Source: a bacterium (GTDB lineage Bacteria > Planctomycetota > UBA11346). From it: a DNA stretch of 23,482 nucleotides. The first letter of the stretch is position 1. Each line of letters begins with the position of its first letter. Of this stretch, positions 15,854 through 23,482 are shown piece after piece. The DNA is taken from positions 1 to 23,482 of the forward strand of contig JAIFKN010000212.1 in NCBI GenBank assembly GCA_020049615.1, in the 5' to 3' direction. The notes below the pieces were generated by a model. It had not been told where the DNA came from. It ran no database searches and saw only the letters and a list, made by a program, of their open reading frames with translations. The position numbers and the translations under genes were made by a program.

Positions 15854-18703
15854 ATGAGCAACCATCTTCTGCCCATCATCGACGCCTGCGACCTCCTCGT
15901 CCTCGGCGGCACCAGCGCTGCCGTTGCCATCGCCCTGGCGGCGCGCGCCGCCGGCGCCCGCGTCCTGCTCGCCGCGCCGCGGCCCTACCTCGGCGAGGAC
16001 ATCGCCGGGGCGCTGCGCTACAACCCGCCCAACGCCGCCGCCGATCCCCTGTCCGCGCAGATCTTCTGCGACAAGGGCCGGGCGCCGTCGCCGCTGCATG
16101 CCAAGCGTACCCTCGAGCAGGCCCTAGTTTCCGCCGGGGTGCCCTTCCTGCTGACCATCCAGCCGGCCGGGCTGGTCCGCGATGCCGCCGGCCAGGTCGC
16201 CGGTGCGGTGCTCGCCGACCGCAACGGCCTGCAGGTCGTGGCGGCACGCGGCGTGGTGGACGCCAGCGAGCGCGGTCTGCTGGGCGACGCCGCAGGCTGC
16301 GCCCGCGCCCCGTGGCAGACAGCGGTGCGCGTGCGCCGAGCCCTGTGCGGCCCCGAGGCGCCGGTTATCGCCGGCGCCGAGGTGGCGAAGTGGTGCACCC
16401 TGTCGATCGCCGGCCTCGACGGCACGGTGCGCGACACCCCGGTATGGTCGGCGAGCTGGAGCGTGGACGTTCCCGCTCCCACCGCTCCGGCCCTCGCCGC
16501 CCTCGACCAGGCCACCGCCCTGGCCTGCTGGCATCCGCGTCTGGCCGTGGCCAGCGAACTGGTCGAGGTCGCCTGGCCGGACCGCTTCACCGGCCTGACC
16601 GCCGATGGCCGCGCGGGAGGCGACGCCCTGTGGATCGTCGGCCCCTGCGCCCGGCCCGAGTGGCGCGAGCCGTCCGCCGGCATGGCTGGCGGACGGGCGC
16701 TGGGCGCCCGCATCGCAGCCGCCCTACCCATTGCCGGTGAGCCTGTCTCCGTGCTGTGGCCAGCCGCTTCCGGCCGTCGCTCCGGTTCGGTCCAGGTGCC
16801 GACCGAGGGCCTGCGCGCCCAGGCCGCCAGCCGCGGCACGGTCGCGGTCGATCTCGACACCCTGCCCGCCCTCGACGCGGTCGAGGTGCTGGTGTGCGGC
16901 GGCGGCACCGCCGGCGCACCGGCCGGCATCAGCGCGGCGCGCGCCGGCGCCCGCACCGCCGTGCTCGAACTGCTCACCGGCCTGGGCGGCGTCGGCACGC
17001 TCGGCCAGATCTGCAGCTACTACTACGGCAACCGCGTCGGCTTCACCCAGGAGATCGATCGCGGCTGGCCCAAGGTGGGCGCCGGCTGCGAGGACATCCA
17101 GCAGTTCTGCAGCCGCCACAACTGCTGGAGTCCGGAGTGGCGCTGCCGCTGGTATCTCGCCGAGCTGGCCAAGGCCGGCGGCACCGCCTGGTTCGCCTAC
17201 GCCACCGCTGGCGCGGTGGTCGATGGCGACCGCGTCACCGGTGCGGTCGCCGCCGGCCCGTGGGGCGTCGGGACGCTCGGCGCCGTCGCCTGCGTCGATG
17301 CCAGCGGCTCGTCCGATCTGGCCGCCGCAGCCGGGGCGCAGACCGAGACCATCGGCGCCGACCACGTCGCGGTGCAGGGCACCGGCCTCGGGCCCAAGGA
17401 TCCGTTCAAGTTCTACCGCAACACCGACCACACCTTCGTCGATGACAACGACCTCACTGACACCACCCGCGCCCTGGTCGCGGCCAAGGTGAAGTTCAGT
17501 GGCGCCTTCGACCTCGGCCAGCTGGTCGATTCGCGCGAGCGCCGCCGCATCAAGGGCGACGTCTGCATCCAGCCGGGCGACATCCTGCGCCAGCGCCGTT
17601 GGCGCGACACCGTGGTCCAGGCGACCTCGAACTTCGACACCCACGGCTTCACCGTGCATCCGGTGTTCCTGGCCAAGGCCATGCACCACCGCGCCCTGTG
17701 GGCCGACGTGCCGCTGCGCGCCATGCTGCCCGAGGGCCTGGAAGGGGTGATGGTCACCGGCCTCGGCATCTCCAGCCACCGCGACTCGCTGCCGGTGATC
17801 CGCATGCAGCCGGACGTGCAGAACCAGGGCTACGCCACCGGCCGCGCCGCGGCCATGGCGCGCGCCACCGGCGGCCGGCTCCGCGACATCGACATGGCTG
17901 CGCTGCAGCGCCACCTCGTCGAGGTCGGCATCCTCGACGAGCGCGTGCTGCTCGACCGCGAGAGCGGTGGGCCGGACGAGCGCGAGGTCGCCTGGGCGGT
18001 CGCCCACGGCCTCGATCTGCACCTCGGCCTGAGCATCGTCTTCGAACGCCCGGACCTCGCCCGGCCGCTGCTGAAGCAGGCCCTGCAGGTCGCCGACCCG
18101 GCGCGACGCCATCGCGTCGCCATGGTCCTCGGCCTCACCGGCGATCCCGCCGCCGCCCCGGCCCTGGTCGAGGCGGTGCAGGCCGCCACATGGGATGCCG
18201 GCTGGAACTACCGCGGCATGGGCCAGTTCGGCATGAGCGCCAGCGCCGTCGATGCCCTGGTCATCAGCCTGGGCAGCTGTGGCGGGGCCGAGGCCGTGCC
18301 GGCGGTGGTGGCCAAGATCCAGCAACTCGGCGACGAGCCGTACTTCAGCCACTGCAGGGCGGTGGCCGAGGCGCTGCGCCTGCTGCGCGCCCGCGGCATC
18401 GACGTGCGCCCGGCCGGCGCCGCGCTCGCCGCGGTGCTCGCCCAGCCGGGCATGTCCGGGCATGCCGAGGGCGGCGTCGCTGACAGCCAGCGCGTGCAGA
18501 CCGACGACGGTTGCGAGACCATCGCGCGCAATCGCAGCCTGCGCGAGATCGTGCTGGCGGCCGGCCTGCTGCGCTGCGGCGACCATGGAGGCACCGCGCT
18601 GAGGACCCTGCGCGCCTACGCCGAGGATGTGCGGGGACACTACCGCCGGCATGCCCTGGCGGTGCTCGCCGAGCAGCCGGCGAGCGCCCAGGCCAGGGGC
18701 TGA
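15854..18703 (+). CDS. Double FAD-dependent oxidoreductase (FAD_oxidored) with helical-repeat tail
   Basis: A 949-aa protein built from three parts. Residues about 12-310 are a first FAD-type Rossmann unit (LLVLGGTSAAVAIALA), with Ala where the last glycine of the GxGxxG-like motif is expected. Residues about 343-665 are a second, complete unit with GGGTAG at 349-354 and the FAD_oxidored closing block SSHRDSLPVIRMQPDVQ near 640-656. The remainder, about 690-949, is rich in short helices (AAAPALVEAVQAA, AVPAVVAKIQQLG) like HEAT or armadillo repeats. Such proteins are frequent in polysaccharide-use loci of Planctomycetes, Verrucomicrobia and Lentisphaerae, and their substrates are mostly unknown. 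There is no signal peptide. The gene is divergent from an AraC regulator. The ATG has only GAGG very close upstream, so the start is probable rather than certain. Confidence 0.88.
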   Translation: MSNHLLPIIDACDLLVLGGTSAAVAIALAARAAGARVLLAAPRPYLGEDIAGALRYNPPNAAADPLSAQIFCDKGRAPSPLHAKRTLEQALVSAGVPFLLTIQPAGLVRDAAGQVAGAVLADRNGLQVVAARGVVDASERGLLGDAAGCARAPWQTAVRVRRALCGPEAPVIAGAEVAKWCTLSIAGLDGTVRDTPVWSASWSVDVPAPTAPALAALDQATALACWHPRLAVASELVEVAWPDRFTGLTADGRAGGDALWIVGPCARPEWREPSAGMAGGRALGARIAAALPIAGEPVSVLWPAASGRRSGSVQVPTEGLRAQAASRGTVAVDLDTLPALDAVEVLVCGGGTAGAPAGISAARAGARTAVLELLTGLGGVGTLGQICSYYYGNRVGFTQEIDRGWPKVGAGCEDIQQFCSRHNCWSPEWRCRWYLAELAKAGGTAWFAYATAGAVVDGDRVTGAVAAGPWGVGTLGAVACVDASGSSDLAAAAGAQTETIGADHVAVQGTGLGPKDPFKFYRNTDHTFVDDNDLTDTTRALVAAKVKFSGAFDLGQLVDSRERRRIKGDVCIQPGDILRQRRWRDTVVQATSNFDTHGFTVHPVFLAKAMHHRALWADVPLRAMLPEGLEGVMVTGLGISSHRDSLPVIRMQPDVQNQGYATGRAAAMARATGGRLRDIDMAALQRHLVEVGILDERVLLDRESGGPDEREVAWAVAHGLDLHLGLSIVFERPDLARPLLKQALQVADPARRHRVAMVLGLTGDPAAAPALVEAVQAATWDAGWNYRGMGQFGMSASAVDALVISLGSCGGAEAVPAVVAKIQQLGDEPYFSHCRAVAEALRLLRARGIDVRPAGAALAAVLAQPGMSGHAEGGVADSQRVQTDDGCETIARNRSLREIVLAAGLLRCGDHGGTALRTLRAYAEDVRGHYRRHALAVLAEQPASAQARG

Positions 18704-18720
18704 TCACCCGACGTGACGCT

Positions 18721-18867
18721 TTTGCCACAGAGGCACAAAGTTCCACAGAGGGCCACAGAGAAGAGATCAGGGCATCGTTTTCTTGCGCCTGTCGCTCATC
18801 GACGGGGTGACGGCCACGAACCTGTCGTCTCGGTGGCCCTCTGTGGATCTCCGTGCCTCCGTGGCCA
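18721..18867. repeat. Dispersed inverted-repeat element, copy 2
   Basis: The left arm (18721-18762) begins TTTGCCACAGAGGCACAAAG, identical over its first 20 bases to copy 1, and continues with CCACAGAG units. The right arm (18828-18867) is the imperfect reverse complement, including GGCCCTCTGTGGATCTCCGT-type sequence also found in copy 1 with few changes. The centre differs from copy 1; it has a small GTCG-CTCAT-CGAC hairpin at 18791-18803. The element lies between the stops of the FAD oxidoreductase (+) and the Gfo/Idh/MocA gene (-), so here it could end transcription from both sides. Confidence 0.85.
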
Positions 18868-18894
18868 CTGGCCGTTGCTGGTCCCGGGGCTAGA

Positions 18895-20016
18895 TCAGGG
18901 AAGAATAGCGTCGAGCTGGCGCAGCCAGCCGCTGCTGTCGACGATGCGGTTCTCGCGCTGCGCGGCATCGATCGCCATGCCGGCGAGACCGGCCTCCAGT
19001 GCCGCCTTGGCCGGCACCGGGAACGCCTTGCCGTCGAGCCAGCAGGCAGCGAGATCGCGGCCCATCGCCTGGTCGGCACCATAGTGGCCAGCGCCCTCGC
19101 CGCCCTGGGTGAAGGTCTCCTTCTCGCCGTAGGACGGACGCAGGTGGATCTCGTTGCGGCCGAAATCGCCCTCCACCGCCCCATCGAGTCCGATAGCCAG
19201 CCAGCGGCGCTGCGGCAGTCCGGCGTGGGTGTTGGTATGGAAGGTCAGGCGGACACCCCGCTCGGTCTCGCAGATCGCGACCTGGTTGTCGATGATGTCG
19301 CCGTCGTTGTCGAACGACGAATCGACGGCATTCCAGCCCTTGCCCCAGGACTTCATGCCCTTCGCCTCGTCGCGCGCGACGTTCTCCTTGGTGAAGATGG
19401 CGCGGCTGCCGAAGCTGGCGCTGCGCACGATGCGACCGGCGACGGCCTGCAGCAGGTCGAGGTCATGACAGCACTTCTCCAGGATGTGCGAACCCGACCA
19501 GGCGCGCTTGCGCCGCCAATCGCGCATGATGAACGCCCCATGATGCGGAGCGAGGTGCTCGTTGGCCTCGAGCGAGACCAGCCTGCCCAGGCGCGGAAGC
19601 AGGCCGTGCACCGTACGGAAGAACGGCGAGCTGCGCAGCACCAGGCCGATCTGCACGCGATCGACGCCGTGCTTGGCGAGCAGCTTGGCGGCGGCCCAGG
19701 TGTCCTCGGGCGAGATGACCACGGGCTTCTCGCAGAACACCCGGCAGCCGGCGTCGAGGGCGTCGCCGAGGTGCTGCAGGTGCAGGTGGTTCGGCGAGCC
19801 GATCAGCACGGCGTCGGGCTTGAGCGTGCGCAGCATCTCGCGGTGGTCGGCGAAGGCGCGGCCAGCATCGACGCCATCGCGCAGCAGCCGGGGCAGGCCG
19901 ATGGGCGTTCCCGGATCGGCATAGCCGACCAGGCTGATGCGGCCTGCTGCGGCCGTGCTGAGGTTGGTCCAGACATCGGTGATGCGTCCGCCAAGGCCGA
20001 TGATCGCTGCGCGCAT
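18895..20016 (-). CDS. Gfo/Idh/MocA family NAD(P)-dependent oxidoreductase
   Basis: A 373-aa protein. An N-terminal Rossmann fold (MRAAIIGLGGRITDVW) binds NAD(P). The family EKP motif is at 96-98, and the C-terminal domain carries GSHILEKCCHDLDLL (from about 175), with His184 as the likely catalytic histidine. Family members oxidise or reduce sugars, inositols or sugar acids; the exact substrate cannot be read here. There is no Tat or Sec signal, so it is cytoplasmic. AGGAG eight bases before the ATG supports the start. It is divergent from the second AraC gene, with several palindromes in the 132-base gap, which suggests it is that regulator's target. Confidence 0.93.
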   Translation of the reverse strand: MRAAIIGLGGRITDVWTNLSTAAAGRISLVGYADPGTPIGLPRLLRDGVDAGRAFADHREMLRTLKPDAVLIGSPNHLHLQHLGDALDAGCRVFCEKPVVISPEDTWAAAKLLAKHGVDRVQIGLVLRSSPFFRTVHGLLPRLGRLVSLEANEHLAPHHGAFIMRDWRRKRAWSGSHILEKCCHDLDLLQAVAGRIVRSASFGSRAIFTKENVARDEAKGMKSWGKGWNAVDSSFDNDGDIIDNQVAICETERGVRLTFHTNTHAGLPQRRWLAIGLDGAVEGDFGRNEIHLRPSYGEKETFTQGGEGAGHYGADQAMGRDLAACWLDGKAFPVPAKAALEAGLAGMAIDAAQRENRIVDSSGWLRQLDAILP

Positions 20017-20085
20017 GGGTGTGCTCCTGTGGCATCGATCATGGTCCCTCCGGGCTGTCCGCCATGGGCCGGCCGAGGTCGATGC

Positions 20086-20124
20086 ATGATATCATCCGAC
20101 ATGAATCGGACGAATTGAACGTTC
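20086..20124. promoter_or_regulatory. Cluster of palindromes in the Gfo/AraC divergent promoter region
   Basis: ATGATATCAT (20086-20095) and GAACGTTC (20117-20124) are perfect palindromes. Between them TCCGA (20095-20099) and TCGGA (20106-20110) form an inverted pair. The block is visibly AT-richer than its surroundings, which fits a shared promoter and operator for the two divergent genes. I could not assign -35 and -10 boxes with confidence. Confidence 0.45.
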
Positions 20125-20148
20125 GTGCAACGGCGGTACGCTGCCGGC

Positions 20149-20919
20149 ATGCTCGGCCCCCGCCAACGCCGCTGGTCGGCCCTGCTCGAAGGCCTGCCCG
20201 ACCGTCTGACCACCGTGCACCGGTGGACCGGCTGGCGCGATCCCGATGTCACCGCGGTCGGACATCTGCACCATGTGCCGACCCTGGTCGCCTGCCTGGA
20301 AGGGGTGGTCCGCGTCGAGCGTCCCGGCGAACGACTTGATCTGGTCCCGGGTGCGCTGCTGGTCATCGCGCCGGGCGTCTGGCACCGCCATCACCGTCCG
20401 CGCGGTCCCAGCGTGGCGTGGATGCAGGGCTTCATGTCCGGCTTCAGCGACGTGCTGTGCTGGGACGCCGAGGCCTCCTGGGCCGGAGCCCTGCCCAGCC
20501 AACCCAGCCTGACCCTGGTGACGCGCATCCTCGCCACCGCTGGTCTGGTCGCGGCTCTCGACCTGCTGCGCCAGGTCCTGCACGAGGACATCGTCGAACG
20601 GCCTGGTACCGGCGGAGCGGCTGCGGATCGCATGCTGCGGGCGTTCTGGTCGGGCCTGCATCGCGGGGTGTCGGCGGGAGATCTCGTCCGCGTATCGGGT
20701 CTGGCTCGCAGCAGGGCATGGCAGGTCTTTACGGACACATACGGCAAGCCGCCGCATCGCGCCCTGCTTGAAGCGCGAGCCTCCCTGGCCCAGGGGTTGC
20801 TGGACGCGGGGATGCCGCCAGGGCAGGCGGCACGCAAGGCGGGCTTCAGCGCCGCCACCTTCGCCCGGGAACGCCGGAAGGCCGCCCTGCTTGCGCCACG
20901 GAAGCAACGTCGACCATGA
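20149..20919 (+). CDS. AraC-family transcriptional regulator (second copy)
   Basis: 256 aa from the ATG at 20149. The sensor half shows a cupin-like pattern (RLDLVPGALLVIAPGVWHRHH). The DNA-binding half carries two helix-turn-helix units, SAGDLVRVSGLARSRAWQVF and PGQAARKAGFSAATFARERR, joined by a helix. The second unit ends in ATFARERRKAALLAPR, shorter than the standard tail. An in-frame GTG at 20125 would add eight residues; it lies on top of the GAACGTTC palindrome, so I take the ATG. The gene is divergent from the Gfo/Idh/MocA oxidoreductase and overlaps the next gene by four bases (ATGA), so it is co-transcribed with an exported CAP-domain protein. The ligand is unknown. Confidence 0.9.
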   Translation: MLGPRQRRWSALLEGLPDRLTTVHRWTGWRDPDVTAVGHLHHVPTLVACLEGVVRVERPGERLDLVPGALLVIAPGVWHRHHRPRGPSVAWMQGFMSGFSDVLCWDAEASWAGALPSQPSLTLVTRILATAGLVAALDLLRQVLHEDIVERPGTGGAAADRMLRAFWSGLHRGVSAGDLVRVSGLARSRAWQVFTDTYGKPPHRALLEARASLAQGLLDAGMPPGQAARKAGFSAATFARERRKAALLAPRKQRRP

Positions 20920-22100
20920 CCAGTCCGTATATCTACCGCATGCGTATCGCCCTCGCCCTCCTAGCTGTCGCCGCCCTGTCCGCGGAGACCGTCACCGAGA
21001 CGCATCCCGATGGGAGCAAGGCGCTTACCGTCGCCGTCGACAAGGATGGCAAGCGTGACGGCGCCCTCACGGCCTGGTGGCCGGGCGGCAAACTGCTGAA
21101 GGAGAAGTCCAAGTGGGACAAGGGCGAACTGCATGGCATCCGCACCCTGTACGATGAGAAGGGCAAGCCGTTGGTGGAGGAGACCTGGATCCGCGGCCGT
21201 CTGATCTACCCACGCTCGCAGGCCCAGGTCGCGGCCGGCCTGGCCAGGGTCGAGGCCGAGACCATGCCGCTGCTGCCGACCTGGCCGAAGTCGGGAAATC
21301 CCGGTGCCCCAAGCCCAGCCGACGAGATCGCAGCGGTGATCCGCCTGCGGCAGTATCGCTGGCTGTGCGGCCTGTCGCACGATGTCGTGGCCAAGCCGCA
21401 ATACACCGACGAGGCCCAGGAGGGGGCCGAGATCCTGGCAGCGATCGGCAAGCTCGATCATCACCCGAGCCAACCGGCGGGCTGGAGCGATACCGACTAC
21501 GCCAAGGCCAAGGCGGGGTGCGGTCACGGCAACCTGGCGATGGGCGCAGGCGGTCTCGTCAGGGCGGTGGACATGTGGATGGACGACAGCGACGCGTCGA
21601 ACATCGGGGCACTCGGGCACCGCAGGTGGATGCTCAACCCGGTCATGCAGGCCTGCGGCTTCGGGATCAGCGGGAAGTATTCGGTGGTATGGGCCCATGA
21701 CGCGGCGCGGTCCGCTCCAACTCCGCAGCAATGGCAGGCCTTTCCTCCGCCAGGATTCGTCCCGACCAGCCATTTCGGCGACCGCTACGCCTGGCACATC
21801 TCGCTCAACCCCGCCGACTACAAGGTCGACCTGAAGAGCATGACCTTCGTGATCTTCGCCCTCGATCCGCAATTGAAGCGTCAGGGCCCAGCCCTGCCCC
21901 TCGACCATGACGGCAGCGAAGGGAGCGGCTACGGTTGCTATTCGAACGCCCGCATCGTCCGCCCGGACGGCAAGGTGTCGGTCAAGGGCCAGCCCGGATA
22001 CGCCGTGGCCAAGGGACGCAGTTACGAGGCGGTGGTCGGCGGCTTGCGGCCGAAGGGCCAGGCCCCGGCCGAGATCACGTGGGTGGTGACGTTCTACTGA
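20916..22100 (+). CDS. Exported protein with MORN-like repeats and a CAP/SCP-like domain
   Basis: 394 aa. A signal peptide (hydrophobic core IALALLAVAALSA) is followed by two MORN_2-like units at about 44-97 (DGKRDGALTAWWPGGKLLKE and KGELHGIRTLYDEKGKPLVE), the pattern of YwqK-type proteins. Residues about 125-290 look like a CAP (SCP/PR-1-like) domain, with the histidine in ALGHRRWMLNPV near 233. The final 90 residues look like a beta-rich domain and match nothing I know. The function is not known; secreted CAP proteins of bacteria often act at the envelope. The start overlaps the AraC stop (ATGA) and has GGAAG ten bases upstream; a Met at 20940 would give a shorter signal peptide. The last 26 bases overlap the convergent permease gene. 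Confidence 0.78.
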   Translation: MTSPYIYRMRIALALLAVAALSAETVTETHPDGSKALTVAVDKDGKRDGALTAWWPGGKLLKEKSKWDKGELHGIRTLYDEKGKPLVEETWIRGRLIYPRSQAQVAAGLARVEAETMPLLPTWPKSGNPGAPSPADEIAAVIRLRQYRWLCGLSHDVVAKPQYTDEAQEGAEILAAIGKLDHHPSQPAGWSDTDYAKAKAGCGHGNLAMGAGGLVRAVDMWMDDSDASNIGALGHRRWMLNPVMQACGFGISGKYSVVWAHDAARSAPTPQQWQAFPPPGFVPTSHFGDRYAWHISLNPADYKVDLKSMTFVIFALDPQLKRQGPALPLDHDGSEGSGYGCYSNARIVRPDGKVSVKGQPGYAVAKGRSYEAVVGGLRPKGQAPAEITWVVTFY

Positions 22101-23079
22101 TCCGCCAGCGAGGGGCGATCTGCACCAGCACGGCACCGGCGAGGATCAGGGCGCCGCCGACCAGCATGGTCGAGGTCGCCGTCTCGTTGACATAGGCGAT
22201 GCCCAGCCAACCAGCCAGCAAGGCCGGTAGGAACAGGCTGGCGCAGGCTGTGAACACAGCCTCGGTGCAATAGATGATGCCAGCCTCGGTGCTGCTCACC
22301 TCGCGCTGCCAGCGGTTCATGATGGCATAGGGCATGCACGTGCTGAGCAGGATGATGACGACCATGCTGACGGCCGCGCCTGGCACCTGCAAGCAGGTCA
22401 CGAGTCCTGCCAGGCCGAGTTCGCCTCCTGCGACCAGCGGCAGGTCGAGGACGATCATGACGGCGAACATCACGGTGCTGACCTGCAATCCGTCGTTGCC
22501 GGCCCATCGTGGCGCTTCCAGGGCGAGGATAGCGACGGTGAAGATCAGCGAGGCAGCCAGCACCATGAGTTCACCGGTTCCGGGACGGAGATCTGATGGG
22601 GTGACGCCGCACAGCACCCCGACCCCGGCCAGAGCGAGAGCCACGCTCACCGTGGTCACCCATCCCGGCCAGCGGCGCTGGCGCAGGGCGGTGATCACGG
22701 GGAGGACCAGGACGTAGAACTGGGTGATGAAGCCGACCGTCGAGGCCGGTGCGTAGTTGAGGGCGTCGACCTGGAGTTGCAGGCCTATCCCAGCGCTGGC
22801 CCCGCAGATGGCGCCTTGCGCCCATTCGGCCCGGTTGGGCATCCGCCGGCCGAGCCACCAGGCCAGGGCGCCCAGGATCAGGCAGGCTGCAACATACCGG
22901 GTGAGTTGATGCTGGGCCGTCAGCCACATCGTCCCGGCGCCGGTGGCTTCCTGCTGCGCCTGCATCACCGCCTTCATGATCGGGAAGCCGACGCCCCAGC
23001 CGAAGCATGCAAGAACCAGCAGAAACCGTGCCTTGCCAGCCGCGTTCCTGTTGGCGAGCGGTTCGGGGTCGGGCGTCAC
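22075..23079 (-). CDS. DMT-superfamily (EamA) permease
   Basis: A 334-aa hydrophobic protein with about ten membrane-spanning segments in two EamA-like halves, the normal size for the drug/metabolite transporter superfamily. Visible features are FGWGVGFPIMKAV in the first segment, a repeat of the fold after the middle loop (PSDLRPGTGELMVLAASLIF), and a C-terminal IAYVNETATSTMLVGGALILAG typical of the last helices. The substrate cannot be predicted. The start is a GTG with no strong ribosome site. The STAS-domain gene ends 48 bases upstream on the same strand, so the two may be co-transcribed. The 3' end overlaps the CAP-domain gene by 26 bases in convergent orientation. Confidence 0.88.
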   Translation of the reverse strand: MTPDPEPLANRNAAGKARFLLVLACFGWGVGFPIMKAVMQAQQEATGAGTMWLTAQHQLTRYVAACLILGALAWWLGRRMPNRAEWAQGAICGASAGIGLQLQVDALNYAPASTVGFITQFYVLVLPVITALRQRRWPGWVTTVSVALALAGVGVLCGVTPSDLRPGTGELMVLAASLIFTVAILALEAPRWAGNDGLQVSTVMFAVMIVLDLPLVAGGELGLAGLVTCLQVPGAAVSMVVIILLSTCMPYAIMNRWQREVSSTEAGIIYCTEAVFTACASLFLPALLAGWLGIAYVNETATSTMLVGGALILAGAVLVQIAPRWRISRTSPPT

Positions 23080-23127
23080 AAGCTCAGTCTGGGGCAGGAG
23101 GCGGCAGGCGCAGCCCCTGATCGCGGG

Positions 23128-23478
23128 TCAGCGCTTGGGCTGCTCCGCCATCCATTTCGCCACCGCGAGATCGTCTGGCAGGGGGACGAAGAAGTTGCTC
23201 AGGCCAAGCATCCTCAGCACGGTCATGGCGCGGGGGTGCGGATTGATGATCGCCACCGGTCCTGCGCCGCGCGGGCTGGACAGACGCAGGTATTCCATCA
23301 GGCAGGCGATCGCACCGCTGCCGAGGTAGCTGCATTGGCTGAGGTCAGCGTAGGTGCGCATATCCACATGGGCCTGCACCGCCCGCTGGATGGAACTCAT
23401 GGCGGCTGCAGGGACGGCAGCCGGCACCGGTCCCTGGAATACCAAGCAGAGGCCGGGTTGACGCAACTCCAGCCGCAC
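23128..23478 (-). CDS. STAS-domain protein, anti-sigma-factor-antagonist-like
   Basis: At least 116 aa. The pattern ADLSQCSYLGSGAIACLMEY followed by AIINPHPRAMTVLRMLGLSNFF matches STAS domains of the SpoIIAA/RsbV type, with a serine at the site usually phosphorylated by an anti-sigma kinase. Such proteins switch partners according to phosphorylation; no kinase or sigma factor is in view. The listed start is a GTG four bases from the window edge. The frame stays open to the edge, so the real start may lie outside and this entry may be partial. Confidence 0.8.
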   Translation of the reverse strand: MRLELRQPGLCLVFQGPVPAAVPAAAMSSIQRAVQAHVDMRTYADLSQCSYLGSGAIACLMEYLRLSSPRGAGPVAIINPHPRAMTVLRMLGLSNFFVPLPDDLAVAKWMAEQPKR

Positions 23479-23482
23479 CTCG

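Noticed and set aside
16724..18652. 642-codon minus-strand open frame opposite the FAD oxidoreductase
   Set aside because: His/Gly/Ala-rich composition typical of antisense frames in GC-rich genes; no motif.
18853..20118. 421-codon plus-strand open frame opposite the Gfo/Idh/MocA gene
   Set aside because: It begins in the repeat element and lies antisense to a gene with a strong ribosome site and family motifs.

Overview
The window is GC-rich (judged by eye, not computed) and densely coding. It carries about nineteen protein genes on both strands, few gaps over 100 bases and none over about 210. I see no rRNA, tRNA, CRISPR array, transposase or phage gene. The mix of genes suggests a free-living bacterium of the Planctomycetota/Verrucomicrobiota/Lentisphaerota group: a squalene-cyclase-like repeat protein, a long PurL with PurS-like repeats, a caspase joined to a formylglycine-enzyme-like domain, a sulfatase beside a rhamnosidase, an FAD_oxidored protein, a Gfo/Idh/MocA protein, and a dispersed repeat built on CCACAGAG. 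This placement is inference; no marker gene for a phylum was read.

Layout. 1-2946: purL-type purine gene. 2963-3112: a 150-bp inverted-repeat element. 3122-5345: a VapBC/FitAB-like toxin-antitoxin pair whose toxin gene overlaps a CNNM/CorC-like membrane protein gene; that protein ends in a PTS EIIA domain. 5391-6883: a small exported protein facing an exported alpha-toroid repeat protein. 6986-8775: an HExxH protein divergent from mreB. 8793-11020: on the minus strand, a MobA-like nucleotidyltransferase followed by an exported caspase/FGE-like fusion. 11141-20919: a carbohydrate-type region with a GH78 rhamnosidase and sulfatase in tandem, an AraC regulator divergent from a double FAD oxidoreductase, a second copy of the inverted-repeat element, and a Gfo/Idh/MocA oxidoreductase divergent from a second AraC regulator. 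20916-22100: an exported MORN/CAP-domain protein overlapping the second AraC gene. 22075-23482: a DMT-family permease and a STAS-domain protein cut by, or starting at, the window edge.

How the parts may work together. The stretch from 11141 to 20919 reads as a catabolic cluster for a sulfated, deoxy-sugar-containing glycan: desulfation, rhamnose release, and redox steps on the sugars, controlled by two AraC regulators that each sit back to back with an oxidoreductase. No transporter or surface-binding protein is present, so it is incomplete or depends on genes elsewhere. The best candidates for something unusual are the CNNM-CBS-EIIA protein made from a chain of overlapping genes with a toxin-antitoxin module, and the secreted caspase with an EF-hand loop and an FGE-like domain that appears to lack the FGE active-site cysteines.
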